Below are positions 26,203 to 34,432 of a stretch of 64,000 nt of DNA, one piece after another. The position numbers and the translations under genes were made by a program. Position 1 is the first letter of the stretch. Every line of letters begins with the position of its first letter. The stretch is taken from positions 186,001 through 250,000 of the forward strand of contig NZ_JAMTCD010000001.1 in assembly GCF_025370255.1 (NCBI RefSeq). The letters are read 5' to 3'. This DNA is from Shewanella holmiensis (GTDB lineage: Bacteria > Pseudomonadota > Gammaproteobacteria > Enterobacterales > Shewanellaceae). The notes beneath the pieces were generated by a model. That model saw only the letters and a list, made by a program, of their open reading frames with translations, did not search any database and had not been told where the DNA came from.

Positions 26203-26487
26203 ATGCAAAAATACATAGTCGTTACCTCGCTTTTACTGTCAATGCTAGCTGGACAAGCATTGGCGCAAAATAAAGATTCACAAGATGAGCGTAAACCACC
26301 TCGCCCAGAGTTTTCTTCAATCGATAGCAATAATGATGGCATCGTTGAATTGTCCGAATTTGCAGCCTTGCCTCATCCACATGATGATTACGAAACAATA
26401 TTCAACCATATTGATGCCAATGCAGATGGCGTGATCTCAGAGCAAGAATTTAATGATCATAAACCACCCCGTAAAAATAAGAGATGA
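26203..26487 (+). CDS. Secreted two-EF-hand calcium-binding protein
   Basis: 94 aa. A signal peptide (residues 1-21, ending GQALA) is followed by two canonical 12-residue EF-hand loops: DSNNDGIVELSE at 41-52 and DANADGVISEQE at 71-82. All Asp/Asn/Glu coordination positions are intact, so calcium binding in the periplasm or outside is expected. Pro/Arg/Lys-rich flanks (RKPPRPE and KPPRKNKR) echo the kinase sensor loop. It has its own response-regulator box, and the next gene starts 12 bp after its stop. It could be a calcium buffer, or a partner or sensor subunit for the kinase (inference). Confidence 0.85.
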   Translation: MQKYIVVTSLLLSMLAGQALAQNKDSQDERKPPRPEFSSIDSNNDGIVELSEFAALPHPHDDYETIFNHIDANADGVISEQEFNDHKPPRKNKR

Positions 26488-26499
26488 AGGAGAAGTTCA

Positions 26500-26958
26500 A
26501 TGATTAACTCAATTGGTTCAAGTGGCTCAATGCCCCCTCCTCCTCCCAGAAGCTCTCAGCCATTAACGGAAGATCAACAACAACTTTTAACGGATACATT
26601 GTCAGAATACGATACTGAAAACCTAACATCATCAGATGCACAATCGATTATTGAAACATTGTCTGACGCAGGTATTCAACCAGGTAAAGAGTTAGAAAGT
26701 GCAATGGCCGAACTCGGCTTTGATGCGAAAAACATAGGTGAACTTGCTGGCGGCGAACACCGACCTCCGCCACCACCAGAACAAAGCTCTGAAGAGATCA
26801 GTAGCATTTCAAACTTTTTGATTGAAATGGTTGCTGCAAAGCTTGCTGAGACAGGACAAAATGAGCTTAGTAGTGCAGACAAAGAAGATATTTTTTCTAA
26901 ATTATACGAAAAATTTGGCATTGATGACGGCGAGTCTGTGATTAATACCACCGCTTAA
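26500..26958 (+). CDS. Proline-rich hypothetical protein
   Basis: 152 aa with no signal peptide or membrane segment. Two polyproline patches (MPPPPPRSS near residue 11 and RPPPPPEQ near residue 88) separate acidic helical regions. Segments such as SEYDTENLTSSDAQSII look like eroded EF-hand-style loops, and the opening Met-Ile-Asn-Ser-Ile-Gly-Ser-Ser is reminiscent of small EF-hand proteins of marine bacteria (from memory). The start ATG follows AAGGAGAAG at good spacing. It is cotranscribed with the secreted EF-hand gene and followed by a heptamer tandem repeat and a terminator. The function is unknown. Confidence 0.75.
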   Translation: MINSIGSSGSMPPPPPRSSQPLTEDQQQLLTDTLSEYDTENLTSSDAQSIIETLSDAGIQPGKELESAMAELGFDAKNIGELAGGEHRPPPPPEQSSEEISSISNFLIEMVAAKLAETGQNELSSADKEDIFSKLYEKFGIDDGESVINTTA

Positions 26959-26997
26959 AATGAGTAATTATCATTACTAGTTAATTACTACTTACGG

Positions 26998-27060
26998 CCA
27001 AGTGCCAAGTGCCAAGTGCCAAGTGCCAAGTGCCAAGTGCCAAGTGCCAAGTGCCAAGTG
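26998..27060. repeat. Tandem repeat, nine perfect copies of CCAAGTG
   Basis: Nine uninterrupted CCAAGTG units (63 bp) lie between the stop of the proline-rich gene (26958) and its terminator hairpin (27070). Copy-number change by slippage is likely. Being in the 3' untranslated region, it cannot shift a frame, but it changes the distance to the terminator and to the downstream promoter. Confidence 0.95.
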
Positions 27061-27069
27061 AAAAACAAT

Positions 27070-27101
27070 AACGCTACTTGATTCATTAGGTAGCGTTTTT
27101 T
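27070..27101 (+). terminator. Terminator of the EF-hand/proline-rich gene unit
   Basis: The stem AACGCTAC (27070-27077) pairs with GTAGCGTT (27090-27097) over a 12-nt loop and runs directly into a six-T run (27096-27101). It isolates the downstream CotH operon, which has its own promoter. Confidence 0.85.
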
Positions 27102-27130
27102 ATTTCTAGATTCACATCCATCAACATCAC

Positions 27131-27162
27131 AGTTAACACTTCACCACATTAGTTAACACTTC
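27131..27162. repeat. Direct repeat of AGTTAACACTTC upstream of the CotH gene
   Basis: Two identical 12-mers (27131-27142 and 27151-27162) are spaced exactly 20 bp start to start, about two helical turns. They lie just upstream of the response-regulator box (27171). This could be a second operator for another factor, or extra binding sites. It is not seen before the other two promoters of the block. Confidence 0.55.
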
Positions 27163-27170
27163 CATATTTG

Positions 27171-27203
27171 ATGCACAATGTTTGCATATTCGTTTTATAG
27201 ACT
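27171..27203 (+). promoter_or_regulatory. Response-regulator box and -10 before the CotH operon
   Basis: Repeats ATGCACA (27171-27177) and TTGCATA (27182-27188) with ATGT between are followed by 9 bp and TAGACT (27198-27203), extended to ACTAGTG as in the EF-hand promoter. The geometry is identical to 23874-23906 and 26137-26169, which places this operon in the same predicted regulon. Confidence 0.7.
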
Positions 27204-27235
27204 AGTGGTACATTTCTAGGAAGCTATAAGACGAC

Positions 27236-29797
27236 ATGATGAAAAAACAAAACCATTTATGGATAACCGCGATCATCGCCAGCACTATATTAACGGCTTG
27301 CGGCGGTGGAGACAGTAGCAATGAAACCGTTGTTGAAGATCCTGATACGACACTCCCAGTTACCTCACAATTATTGATTAATGAAATTGTTGCCGATGCA
27401 GAAGATGGCGGTAATGATTGGATAGAACTATATGCCCTTGAGGGCCCCGTATCGTTAGCAAGTTACACCATTGTCGATGACAACACTGAACGCACGCCTC
27501 AAGCACTGCCTGACGTTACATTAGCGCAAGGTGAATTCATTGTAATACAGGCAATTGATGAAGAAGACACTCCGCCAGACAGTGGCTACTATGTCACCTT
27601 TAAGCTGGGCAGTGATGATGCGGTCACGTTATTCAAAGATGGCGTACAAAGTGACACGCTTGACTGGGAAGAAGGCGATGCCCAACAAGGTAGCAGTTAT
27701 GGTTTATACACCGACGGCACTGGCACTGCGCAAACACTTTCACCAACACCTGGCGAAGCAAATCAGCCATCCACTGCAGACATAACCTATGACCTGATTA
27801 TTAATGAAAATGCGCCTATTCGAATCAACGAAATCGTTGCTAAGAATAGTGAAAGTGAACATGACTGGGTAGAGCTCTACGTTACTGGTAATTATTCGGT
27901 CAACTTGAGTGACTATCAAATTGCTGATGAAAATAATGAATTGGTAACTTTGCCTGATATTACACTTGCACCAGGCGAGTATTACCGCCTATATGCGACA
28001 ACAGATGTTATTGAAAATACTCAAACGATTGCATTCAAACTAGGTAGTAGTGATCAAGTCAGTTTGTATCAAGATGATGACTTAGTTGACCAACTCAGCT
28101 GGAAAAAAGGACAAGCATTAATCGGCTACAGCTATGGACGCTTTCCTGATGGTAGCGATGGTACATTTGTACTAACGCCTTCACCACAAAGCACAAACAC
28201 TAAAGCATTACATGGGCCCATTGTTATCAATGAAGTTGTGGCAAATGACGAAAACGGTGGCTACGACTGGTTCGAACTTTATAACAACAGTGCCCAGCAA
28301 ATATCATTAGCAAGCTATCAAGTGATTGACGGCAGCGACGACATTGAACCGGTAACATTACCCGATGTTGAACTTGCTCCTGGAGACTATATAGTCATTT
28401 TCGCCAGCGATGAACAACTAACACAACATTATGTACCGTTTAAGCTTGGCAATAATGATGAGTTAAGCATTATGTTAAATGGCGAAGTCGTCGACTATAT
28501 CGACTGGGATAGTAGCGATGTTAATACTGGCTATAGCTATGGCTTAAGTGCCGCCAATAGCAGTGATAACAGCTGGCATAAAGATTTTCTAACACCTACT
28601 CAAGGAACCGCTAACGAACTCGCCACGGCGTTTGAACCCAATGTCGTTAAGAATTTATACATCGATATATCTGATGAAAATTGGCAAAGCATTTTAGCCA
28701 GCCCACTTGATGAAGAATATCACCAAGCCAGCATTACCTTTGAGGGTGTAACACTAGACAGCGTTGCGATTAGAACTAAAGGTGGCTCAAGTTTACGTGC
28801 TGTTTCTCAATCAAATAGCGATCGTTATAGCTTTAAAATCGACATTAACGAATATGTCGATGGGCAGAAATTCTTTGGCTTGAAAAAGTTCACCTTACAA
28901 AACTCATACAACGACCCTTCATACATGCGCGAAGTCATCGCTTATGACTTAATGAAAGACCTAGGCATTGCAGCACCAGACCATGCTTACGTTAATGTCT
29001 ACATCAATAATAAATTGTTTGGCTTTTACCTCATGGTCGAAGTAATCGATAGCGAGTTCATCGAGAATTATTTTGACAATACCAATGGTGACTTATACAA
29101 GCCAGATGGAACAGGCAGTGACCTACAATGGATAAGCGCCGACATTGCCGATTACACAGGAATTAACCAACAAAACAATGAGGAGACCACAGATAACGGC
29201 GCTTTCATCAACTTTATTGCAGAAATGGATGCAGGTTCAGAGTCAGTGATTGATGTCGATAGCCTACTAAGGTACATGTCAGTGAGCGTTTCACTATCAA
29301 ACCTCGACAGCTATCACGGCACGCTGGCACATAATTACTATATCTATGAACAAGATGGCATATTTACTTTTCTACCATGGGATTTAAACGAAAGTTTTGG
29401 CACGTTTAGTATGGGTTGTCGCAGTGATATTCGCGGCTTATATATTGACGAACCCACTAGCGGTGCAATGTCTGAACGCCCAATGGTGGCAAATGTTTTC
29501 AGCAATCAAGATCATTTAAATACTTACCACGACTATCTCTGGCAACTCATCGAAGGCCCATTAGCTGATGATGCTTTCGCACAACGTGTAAACACAATTG
29601 CCGCCTTAATTGATGAACATGTAGCGAATGACCCCAGTGCTTTTTATGGCTATTCAAGTTTCATCCAAAACTTAGACAACTCCGTCGACAAGTTTTATGG
29701 ATTGACCTCATTCATGACTTATCGCGTTAACAACATGCGTCAACAACTCAATGGCAGTTTGCCTTCATCTGGCACTGGTCAAGGCTATTGTCGCTAA
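27236..29797 (+). CDS. Lipoprotein with three lamin-tail domains and a CotH kinase domain
   Basis: 853 aa. A lipoprotein signal ends in a Leu-Thr-Ala-Cys lipobox (Cys22) followed by a Gly/Ser linker. Three lamin-tail-type domains (about 45-170, 190-315, 325-450) each open with an Ile-Asn-Glu-Ile/Val-Val-Ala strand and a DW-Ile/Val/Phe-ELY motif. A CotH-type kinase domain (about 465-830) carries RTKGGSSLRA, the LDSYHGTLAHNYYIYEQDG segment and PWDLNESFG. CotH proteins are atypical kinases that phosphorylate surface proteins in spore formers (family knowledge). Here the enzyme would be anchored in the outer membrane or exported. It heads the polyphosphate-polymerase operon. The substrate is unknown. 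Confidence 0.85.
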   Translation: MMKKQNHLWITAIIASTILTACGGGDSSNETVVEDPDTTLPVTSQLLINEIVADAEDGGNDWIELYALEGPVSLASYTIVDDNTERTPQALPDVTLAQGEFIVIQAIDEEDTPPDSGYYVTFKLGSDDAVTLFKDGVQSDTLDWEEGDAQQGSSYGLYTDGTGTAQTLSPTPGEANQPSTADITYDLIINENAPIRINEIVAKNSESEHDWVELYVTGNYSVNLSDYQIADENNELVTLPDITLAPGEYYRLYATTDVIENTQTIAFKLGSSDQVSLYQDDDLVDQLSWKKGQALIGYSYGRFPDGSDGTFVLTPSPQSTNTKALHGPIVINEVVANDENGGYDWFELYNNSAQQISLASYQVIDGSDDIEPVTLPDVELAPGDYIVIFASDEQLTQHYVPFKLGNNDELSIMLNGEVVDYIDWDSSDVNTGYSYGLSAANSSDNSWHKDFLTPTQGTANELATAFEPNVVKNLYIDISDENWQSILASPLDEEYHQASITFEGVTLDSVAIRTKGGSSLRAVSQSNSDRYSFKIDINEYVDGQKFFGLKKFTLQNSYNDPSYMREVIAYDLMKDLGIAAPDHAYVNVYINNKLFGFYLMVEVIDSEFIENYFDNTNGDLYKPDGTGSDLQWISADIADYTGINQQNNEETTDNGAFINFIAEMDAGSESVIDVDSLLRYMSVSVSLSNLDSYHGTLAHNYYIYEQDGIFTFLPWDLNESFGTFSMGCRSDIRGLYIDEPTSGAMSERPMVANVFSNQDHLNTYHDYLWQLIEGPLADDAFAQRVNTIAALIDEHVANDPSAFYGYSSFIQNLDNSVDKFYGLTSFMTYRVNNMRQQLNGSLPSSGTGQGYCR

Positions 29798-29820
29798 ACG
29801 GGAAGTGTCACTAGGAAGAA

Positions 29821-29862
29821 AAGCTTTGTCGGGTGTTGTTAGCAGCTTAACTCGACAAGCTT
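29821..29862 (+). other. Imperfect hairpin between the CotH and VTC genes
   Basis: AAGCTTTGTCG (29821-29831) faces CGACAAGCTT (29853-29862) with one bulged T. It is followed by only a poor T-run, so it may be a weak attenuator or an mRNA-processing stem in the 121-bp gap inside the operon. Confidence 0.35.
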
Positions 29863-29918
29863 GTTCCTTATCACACCAGCATTGTCTGCATATCTCACCA
29901 ATTAAAGATAGAAGTATT

Positions 29919-30836
29919 ATGATGAATCACACGTATGACAGCTTATTTCATCGCTTTGAAAGTTGTTTTGAACGTAGAAATGAACAAGACATAAATGCTC
30001 AGGTTGCTAGCAACTTACGTACTAGCCTCACTAATGTAGACGCTATGACTGATCCCATAGCAACATTAATCATGCCCGAGCTAATACACTTTCAATGCCA
30101 TGGCTTAGACGACTTAAAAAACGCCAAACTAATGAACAGAGTTGATAGCAAGTTCATTTTGCCCATTGCTTTTTTGCCTAAATTACTCGGCCAACTTACG
30201 CACTTTTACAGCATATTGGAGATCAACAATAATCGAATATCAACTTACCACAATCAATATTTTGATACGCCGTCGATGGCGCTATACAAAGACCACCACA
30301 ACGGTAAATTGAATCGTTATAAAGTTCGCCGCAGACATTATGTCAATACAGATACCCAGTTTTTAGAAGTAAAATTTAAGAATAATCAAAAGCGTACCTT
30401 AAAATCGAGAATTCAATTAACCGGACACAGCAATGAAGGCTCTGAATTTGTCGAACAGCAAATGGGGAGCATAAGCAGCAACCTGCAAGTTAATCAGCAT
30501 AGTGGTTATCAACGTATTGCCCTTGCTAATGAAGCTCAGGCTGAACGGTTAACCATTGATTTTAATCTGTGGTATCAACACCACCAAAGCACTGAAAAAT
30601 TAACCCTACCGGGCTTTTTTATTGCGGAACTCAAGCAGGCTAAAAAATCTAAACGCTCTCCGTTTTATCAACTAATGAGCGCCAACAACATTTTTCCATT
30701 GTCCTTTAGTAAATATTGTATTGGTTGTGCCCTGTTGAATACATCATCAGTAAAAACCAATCGATTTAAGCCTATTTTGTCGCGAATAGAAAAGCTTAAC
30801 CAGCCCCTACCATTGACCACTTTTATGAGTAACTAA
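29919..30836 (+). CDS. VTC-domain polyphosphate polymerase
   Basis: 305 aa from the ATG at 29919; the frame is open further upstream but there overlaps the CotH coding region, and AGAAG lies just before this ATG. The VTC domain (about 60-275) shows the tunnel-lining basic and acidic motifs: NRVDSKFILP, YFDTPSM, RYKVRRRHY, FLEVKFKNNQKR and FIAELKQAK. In fungi the homologous Vtc4 makes polyphosphate from ATP. This bacterial form lacks its own membrane helices. The next gene, a DUF4956 membrane protein, begins one base after its stop, suggesting a complex at the inner membrane. There is no SPX domain. Confidence 0.88.
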   Translation: MMNHTYDSLFHRFESCFERRNEQDINAQVASNLRTSLTNVDAMTDPIATLIMPELIHFQCHGLDDLKNAKLMNRVDSKFILPIAFLPKLLGQLTHFYSILEINNNRISTYHNQYFDTPSMALYKDHHNGKLNRYKVRRRHYVNTDTQFLEVKFKNNQKRTLKSRIQLTGHSNEGSEFVEQQMGSISSNLQVNQHSGYQRIALANEAQAERLTIDFNLWYQHHQSTEKLTLPGFFIAELKQAKKSKRSPFYQLMSANNIFPLSFSKYCIGCALLNTSSVKTNRFKPILSRIEKLNQPLPLTTFMSN

Positions 30837-30837
30837 T

Positions 30838-31410
30838 ATGACTGAACTAGATATCTCTTTCATTTCACGCTTTTTAATTAATCTCCTGTCGTTAATTTTA
30901 CTTTGTTATGCATGCTATTTTCGTGTCAGCAAAAACTCGACTGTTGCTGGCTCGTTTATTTTATTTGGGGTCGGTGTTTTTATTATTACTCGCCTACTTC
31001 ATGGTGTAGATATGTCAATGGAATTTGCATTTGGCCTATTTGCGGTATTTACCATGCTACGGTATCGCACCGAATCTATTTCAATTAAAGAAATGACATA
31101 TCTGTTCTTGGTCACCGCCATCGCCTTATTAACTTCGGTAGGCCAAATGTCGTTATTAGATTTAATGATCTTGAACGGGATCATTTGTTTACTCGCTTTT
31201 GCCATTGACTCAAGCCTTTTTGGCAAACGTTATCAAACCAAAACCATAAGCTATGAGCGCATCGAAAATATAACGCCACATAACCGAACTAAGTTAATTG
31301 ACGACTTAAGTGAACGCACCGGCTTAATGGTTGAAAAAGTAGAAATTGAGCATATCGACTTTCTGCGAGATACCGCACAGATCAAAATCAGCTACCTGCC
31401 ACATGAGTAA
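30838..31410 (+). CDS. DUF4956 membrane protein
   Basis: 190 aa. About five hydrophobic segments lie in the first 125 residues, including a central FAVFTMLRYRTESISIKEMTY that is conserved in DUF4956. A soluble C-terminal domain (about 135-190) follows. DUF4956 genes are frequent neighbours of VTC-type polymerases in bacteria (general knowledge), but their role is not established. A polymer channel or polymerase anchor is a plausible idea. It is coupled to the VTC gene with a one-base gap. Confidence 0.85.
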   Translation: MTELDISFISRFLINLLSLILLCYACYFRVSKNSTVAGSFILFGVGVFIITRLLHGVDMSMEFAFGLFAVFTMLRYRTESISIKEMTYLFLVTAIALLTSVGQMSLLDLMILNGIICLLAFAIDSSLFGKRYQTKTISYERIENITPHNRTKLIDDLSERTGLMVEKVEIEHIDFLRDTAQIKISYLPHE

Positions 31411-31464
31411 CGCTTTAGGCAATACCACAGCCTTCAACCAATGAATTTAAGGTGTAAGTATCAA

Positions 31465-32565
31465 ATGAAAACATTCATGATTACCGTTTCTGTCGTTTCG
31501 ACCCTTTTCAGTTTGGCAACCTGTCATACCGCTCAGGCAAAAGATAACCAGAAGATAGATAACAATAAAGTCGATATCAGCGGCTATTTCATGGTTGATT
31601 ACGATAACTTTGACAAAGGCTTTCTAGAAGACAAATCAGAGCCGACAACTAAAACTGATATTAGACGAGCACGGATCAGTTTTAAAACTGAATTTGTCAA
31701 AGATTGGAAAGCTAAATTATCAATCAATTATTCTGATGATGAAACTGAAATTAAAGATGCCTACGCACAATACAAAGGCTGGAATTGGGCAAATTTAACA
31801 ATAGGTCAGCAAAAAGAACCTTTTGGTTTAGAAAAGCTAACCTCCTTACGCAACCAGTCAATGGTGGAGCGTAGCCTAGTGAGCAACGCCCTAGCTCCAA
31901 GTCGATCAATTGGCGTAAACCTCAATGGTGGCTTTTCATCATTCAACTGGGACCTAGGCTACTTTTTGCCTAACGAAACGGAAACGGCTAGCGCTGTTAC
32001 AGGTAGATTAACCTGGTTAGCCTGGCAACAAGACGACAACCGGCTTCATTTAGGCGCAGCTTTAAGCGAACGAGATTTAAATGACAGTGAATTTCGCATC
32101 AATGAAACAATGGAAGTCAATTTTTCAGATTCTCTCATTGAAGGAGAAAAGCTAAATGCCGACACTAACTCACTACAAAGCATAGAGTTACTGTGGCAAT
32201 ACCATGGTTTTACTACCATGGCTGAATGGCAACAATCGCAGGTAACTGACATTAACGACTTAACGTACGACTACCAAGGCGGCTATGTGCAGTTGAGCTA
32301 TCTATTGAGTGGTAATAACCGCCAATATAAGAACGGTAGGTTAGGAAGCGTCAGCGACTCAGATTGGGAATTTACCACTCGCTTTAGTACATTTGACATG
32401 AATGAAGAAAACCATCAGTCGGATATTTATTCTGTAGGGGTTAATTATTACCCGAGTAAAAAACTAAAATTTATGGCTAATTATATAAATGCCGAACAAA
32501 TTGAAAATAATATCGAATTAGGCAGCAATAAAGCGATTTCGCTTAGAATGCAATACAGCTTTTAA
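31465..32565 (+). CDS. OprP/OprO-type (phosphate-selective) porin
   Basis: 366 aa from ATG 31465, preceded by TAAGGTG; an ATG 24 bp upstream has no ribosome site. A signal peptide ends HTAQA. The barrel starts with SGYFMVDYDNF and the DIRRARISFKTEFVKDWKAK stretch, both typical of the OprP/OprO family. It closes with LRMQYSF and the terminal Phe. Family members pass phosphate or polyphosphate. Its place behind the polyphosphate polymerase fits an anion or polyphosphate link, but the family also contains general porins. Confidence 0.85.
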   Translation: MKTFMITVSVVSTLFSLATCHTAQAKDNQKIDNNKVDISGYFMVDYDNFDKGFLEDKSEPTTKTDIRRARISFKTEFVKDWKAKLSINYSDDETEIKDAYAQYKGWNWANLTIGQQKEPFGLEKLTSLRNQSMVERSLVSNALAPSRSIGVNLNGGFSSFNWDLGYFLPNETETASAVTGRLTWLAWQQDDNRLHLGAALSERDLNDSEFRINETMEVNFSDSLIEGEKLNADTNSLQSIELLWQYHGFTTMAEWQQSQVTDINDLTYDYQGGYVQLSYLLSGNNRQYKNGRLGSVSDSDWEFTTRFSTFDMNEENHQSDIYSVGVNYYPSKKLKFMANYINAEQIENNIELGSNKAISLRMQYSF

Positions 32566-32637
32566 TGTTCAAAATAGCATGCTTATGTAAGTTGAAATTG
32601 CTTTTGTGACAACCACAGAGTAAAACTAACCAATGAG

Positions 32638-32669
32638 AAAGTAGGCACAGATTAACTGCTGCCTACTTT
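32638..32669 (+). terminator. Hairpin terminator after the porin gene
   Basis: AAAGTAGGCA (32638-32647) pairs with TGCCTACTTT (32660-32669); inner CAG/CTG pairing extends the stem. The T-run is short (TTTAA), so termination may be partial. It marks the end of the CotH-VTC-DUF4956-porin operon. Confidence 0.6.
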
Positions 32670-32731
32670 AACTAGCCAAGCTTTATGTTTACACTCTGAT
32701 CCAATTGCAGCTTATATCACAAGGGAAAACA

Positions 32732-33346
32732 ATGAAGATTATTCTATTACATGGTCTTTATATGCATGGCATTGTGATGCAACCCTTGAGCTTTCAATTA
32801 CGTAAACTGGGCTATGACACACAAGTGATCAGCTATAACAGTTTGAATATTGATGAAGAGGCGTTGTTTACCCGCATTGACCAAGCCTTAGCTCAAACTA
32901 GCTGCAATATTTTAGTGGGTCACAGTTTGGGTGGTTTGATGATTAAACGCTACCTTAACGCACGTAACCCCTCAACTGAGGTGATATCGCACGTGGTTGC
33001 CATTGGCTCACCATTAAAAGGGGCTTCTATTGTCAGCCGATTACAGCATTTAGGCGTAGGCAAAGTGCTCGGTAACTCGCCGCAATGTGGATTACAGCAA
33101 CATGAAGACACTTGGCATTTTCCACAAGCTCTTGGCAGTATTGCAGGTAATATACCCTTTGGCGTTAGACGCTTGCTGATTCGAGATAACAGCCAATCTG
33201 ACGGCACTGTCACCTTAGATGAAACTCGGCTTTGGGGCATGAAAGATCATATTGAAACTAAGCAAACCCATACAAGCTTAATTTATAATGCCTTTGTGCC
33301 TGCGCAAATTGATCACTTTATCAGGAACAATCAGTTTCTGCGTTAA
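32732..33346 (+). CDS. Alpha/beta-hydrolase, lipase-like
   Basis: 204 aa from ATG 32732, which has AAGGGA at 5-6 nt spacing; an upstream TTG start is unlikely. The sequence opens with the first hydrolase strand and oxyanion motif (IILLHGLYMHG), has the nucleophile elbow GHSLGG near residue 73 and a likely catalytic His in DHIETKQTHTSL. There is no signal peptide, so it is cytoplasmic. It resembles triacylglycerol-lipase/esterase-like proteins (PGAP1-type). The substrate is unknown. It is monocistronic and convergent with metA. Confidence 0.8.
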   Translation: MKIILLHGLYMHGIVMQPLSFQLRKLGYDTQVISYNSLNIDEEALFTRIDQALAQTSCNILVGHSLGGLMIKRYLNARNPSTEVISHVVAIGSPLKGASIVSRLQHLGVGKVLGNSPQCGLQQHEDTWHFPQALGSIAGNIPFGVRRLLIRDNSQSDGTVTLDETRLWGMKDHIETKQTHTSLIYNAFVPAQIDHFIRNNQFLR

Positions 33347-33403
33347 GTCAGTACTTCAAATTCCAGTCAATAAACAGCTGTGGCAGCCCCTAAGTTAACT
33401 TTA

Positions 33404-33434
33404 AGAGCTGTCTATTCTTTAGAGCTGCCTATTC
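33404..33434. repeat. Short direct repeat behind metA
   Basis: AGAGCTGTCTATTC (33404-33417) and AGAGCTGCCTATTC (33421-33434) differ at one base, with a 17-bp period. They sit immediately after the metA stop, in the convergent gap with the hydrolase gene. No obvious terminator hairpin is present in this gap. Confidence 0.5.
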
Positions 33435-33438
33435 GGTG

Positions 33439-34389
33439 TTACCTTGCGGGCTTGCTTTCCCAGGGCGTCATCTTACTCATATCAGACAAGTCATATGGCG
33501 TTAACTGGTAAACATAATAGTTGAGCCAGTTACTCACCAACAAACTGCCATGGCTGTGCCAGCGAGCTATGGGCTCTTTAGTTGGATCATTATCACGATA
33601 ATAATTGCTCGGTATATTAGGGTTAATACCTAAGCCAACATCACGCTGATATTCATCATTTAAAGTAGACTTTTGATACTCAGGATGTCCCATGACAAAC
33701 AAATTACGACTATTGCGGCTAAGTACAATATACGCCCCTGCTTCAGCAGACTCTGCGAGCACTTCAACATCAGAATGTTGGTGTAAATCGTTAATATTCA
33801 CTTCAGCATAACGTGAATGCGGCGCAAAAAACTCATCATCAAAACCGCGTAATAATGGATGTGGTTCGCTGGTACGACTATGGTTAAACACCCCCGAGCG
33901 CTTTTGCTCAAGCAAACTGCGATTAATACCGTATAAATGAAACAAACCTGCGTGGGCTGCCCAGCATAAAAATAACACCGACGTGACATGCTGCTGTGAC
34001 CAATCAATAATCTCTTTGATATGTTCCCAATACACCACATCTTCAAAATCAATTTGCCCTAATGGCGCACCGGTAATAATTAAACCATCGTAGTTATTGT
34101 GGCGTACTTGTTCAAAATCACGATAAAAAGTATTCATGTGGTCAACAGAGGTATGCTTTGACTCTTTATCATGAATACGCAACAAATCGACACCAACTTG
34201 CAGTGGCGTATTGCCTAATAAACGCAATAACTGGGTTTCTGTTTCAATTTTATTGGGCATCAAATTCAAGATGAGTACCCGCATTGGGCGAATATCTTGA
34301 TTCGCTGCACGCGTTTCTGACATCACAAAGATATTTTCTGACTCTAAAATACCTGCTGCGGGTAAATCATCTGGAATTCGAACCGGCAT
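33439..34389 (-). CDS. metA: Homoserine O-succinyltransferase
   Basis: 316 aa, standard length. The catalytic Cys142 lies in [10 protein letters not shown], the catalytic His/Glu pair in [10 protein letters not shown], and Gly111 in GAPLG, which marks succinyl-CoA rather than acetyl-CoA specificity. It catalyses the first committed step of methionine synthesis. It follows the YbaY-like lipoprotein gene by 43 bp and probably shares its promoter with two MetJ boxes upstream, giving methionine-dependent repression. Confidence 0.95.
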   Translation of the reverse strand: MPVRIPDDLPAAGILESENIFVMSETRAANQDIRPMRVLILNLMPNKIETETQLLRLLGNTPLQVGVDLLRIHDKESKHTSVDHMNTFYRDFEQVRHNNYDGLIITGAPLGQIDFEDVVYWEHIKEIIDWSQQHVTSVLFLCWAAHAGLFHLYGINRSLLEQKRSGVFNHSRTSEPHPLLRGFDDEFFAPHSRYAEVNINDLHQHSDVEVLAESAEAGAYIVLSRNSRNLFVMGHPEYQKSTLNDEYQRDVGLGINPNIPSNYYRDNDPTKEPIARWHSHGSLLVSNWLNYYVYQLTPYDLSDMSKMTPWESKPAR

Positions 34390-34432
34390 GCTACATCCTT
34401 ACCTAATTATTAATCGACAAATACCGTTGAAA

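Noticed and set aside
26998..27060. The CCAAGTG array as a CRISPR
   Set aside because: Units are 7 bp and contiguous with no spacers, and there are no cas genes.
29751..29918. A longer N terminus for the VTC polymerase
   Set aside because: The extension would overlap the CotH coding end and contains the inter-gene hairpin. ATG 29919 has a ribosome site and gives a normal VTC start.
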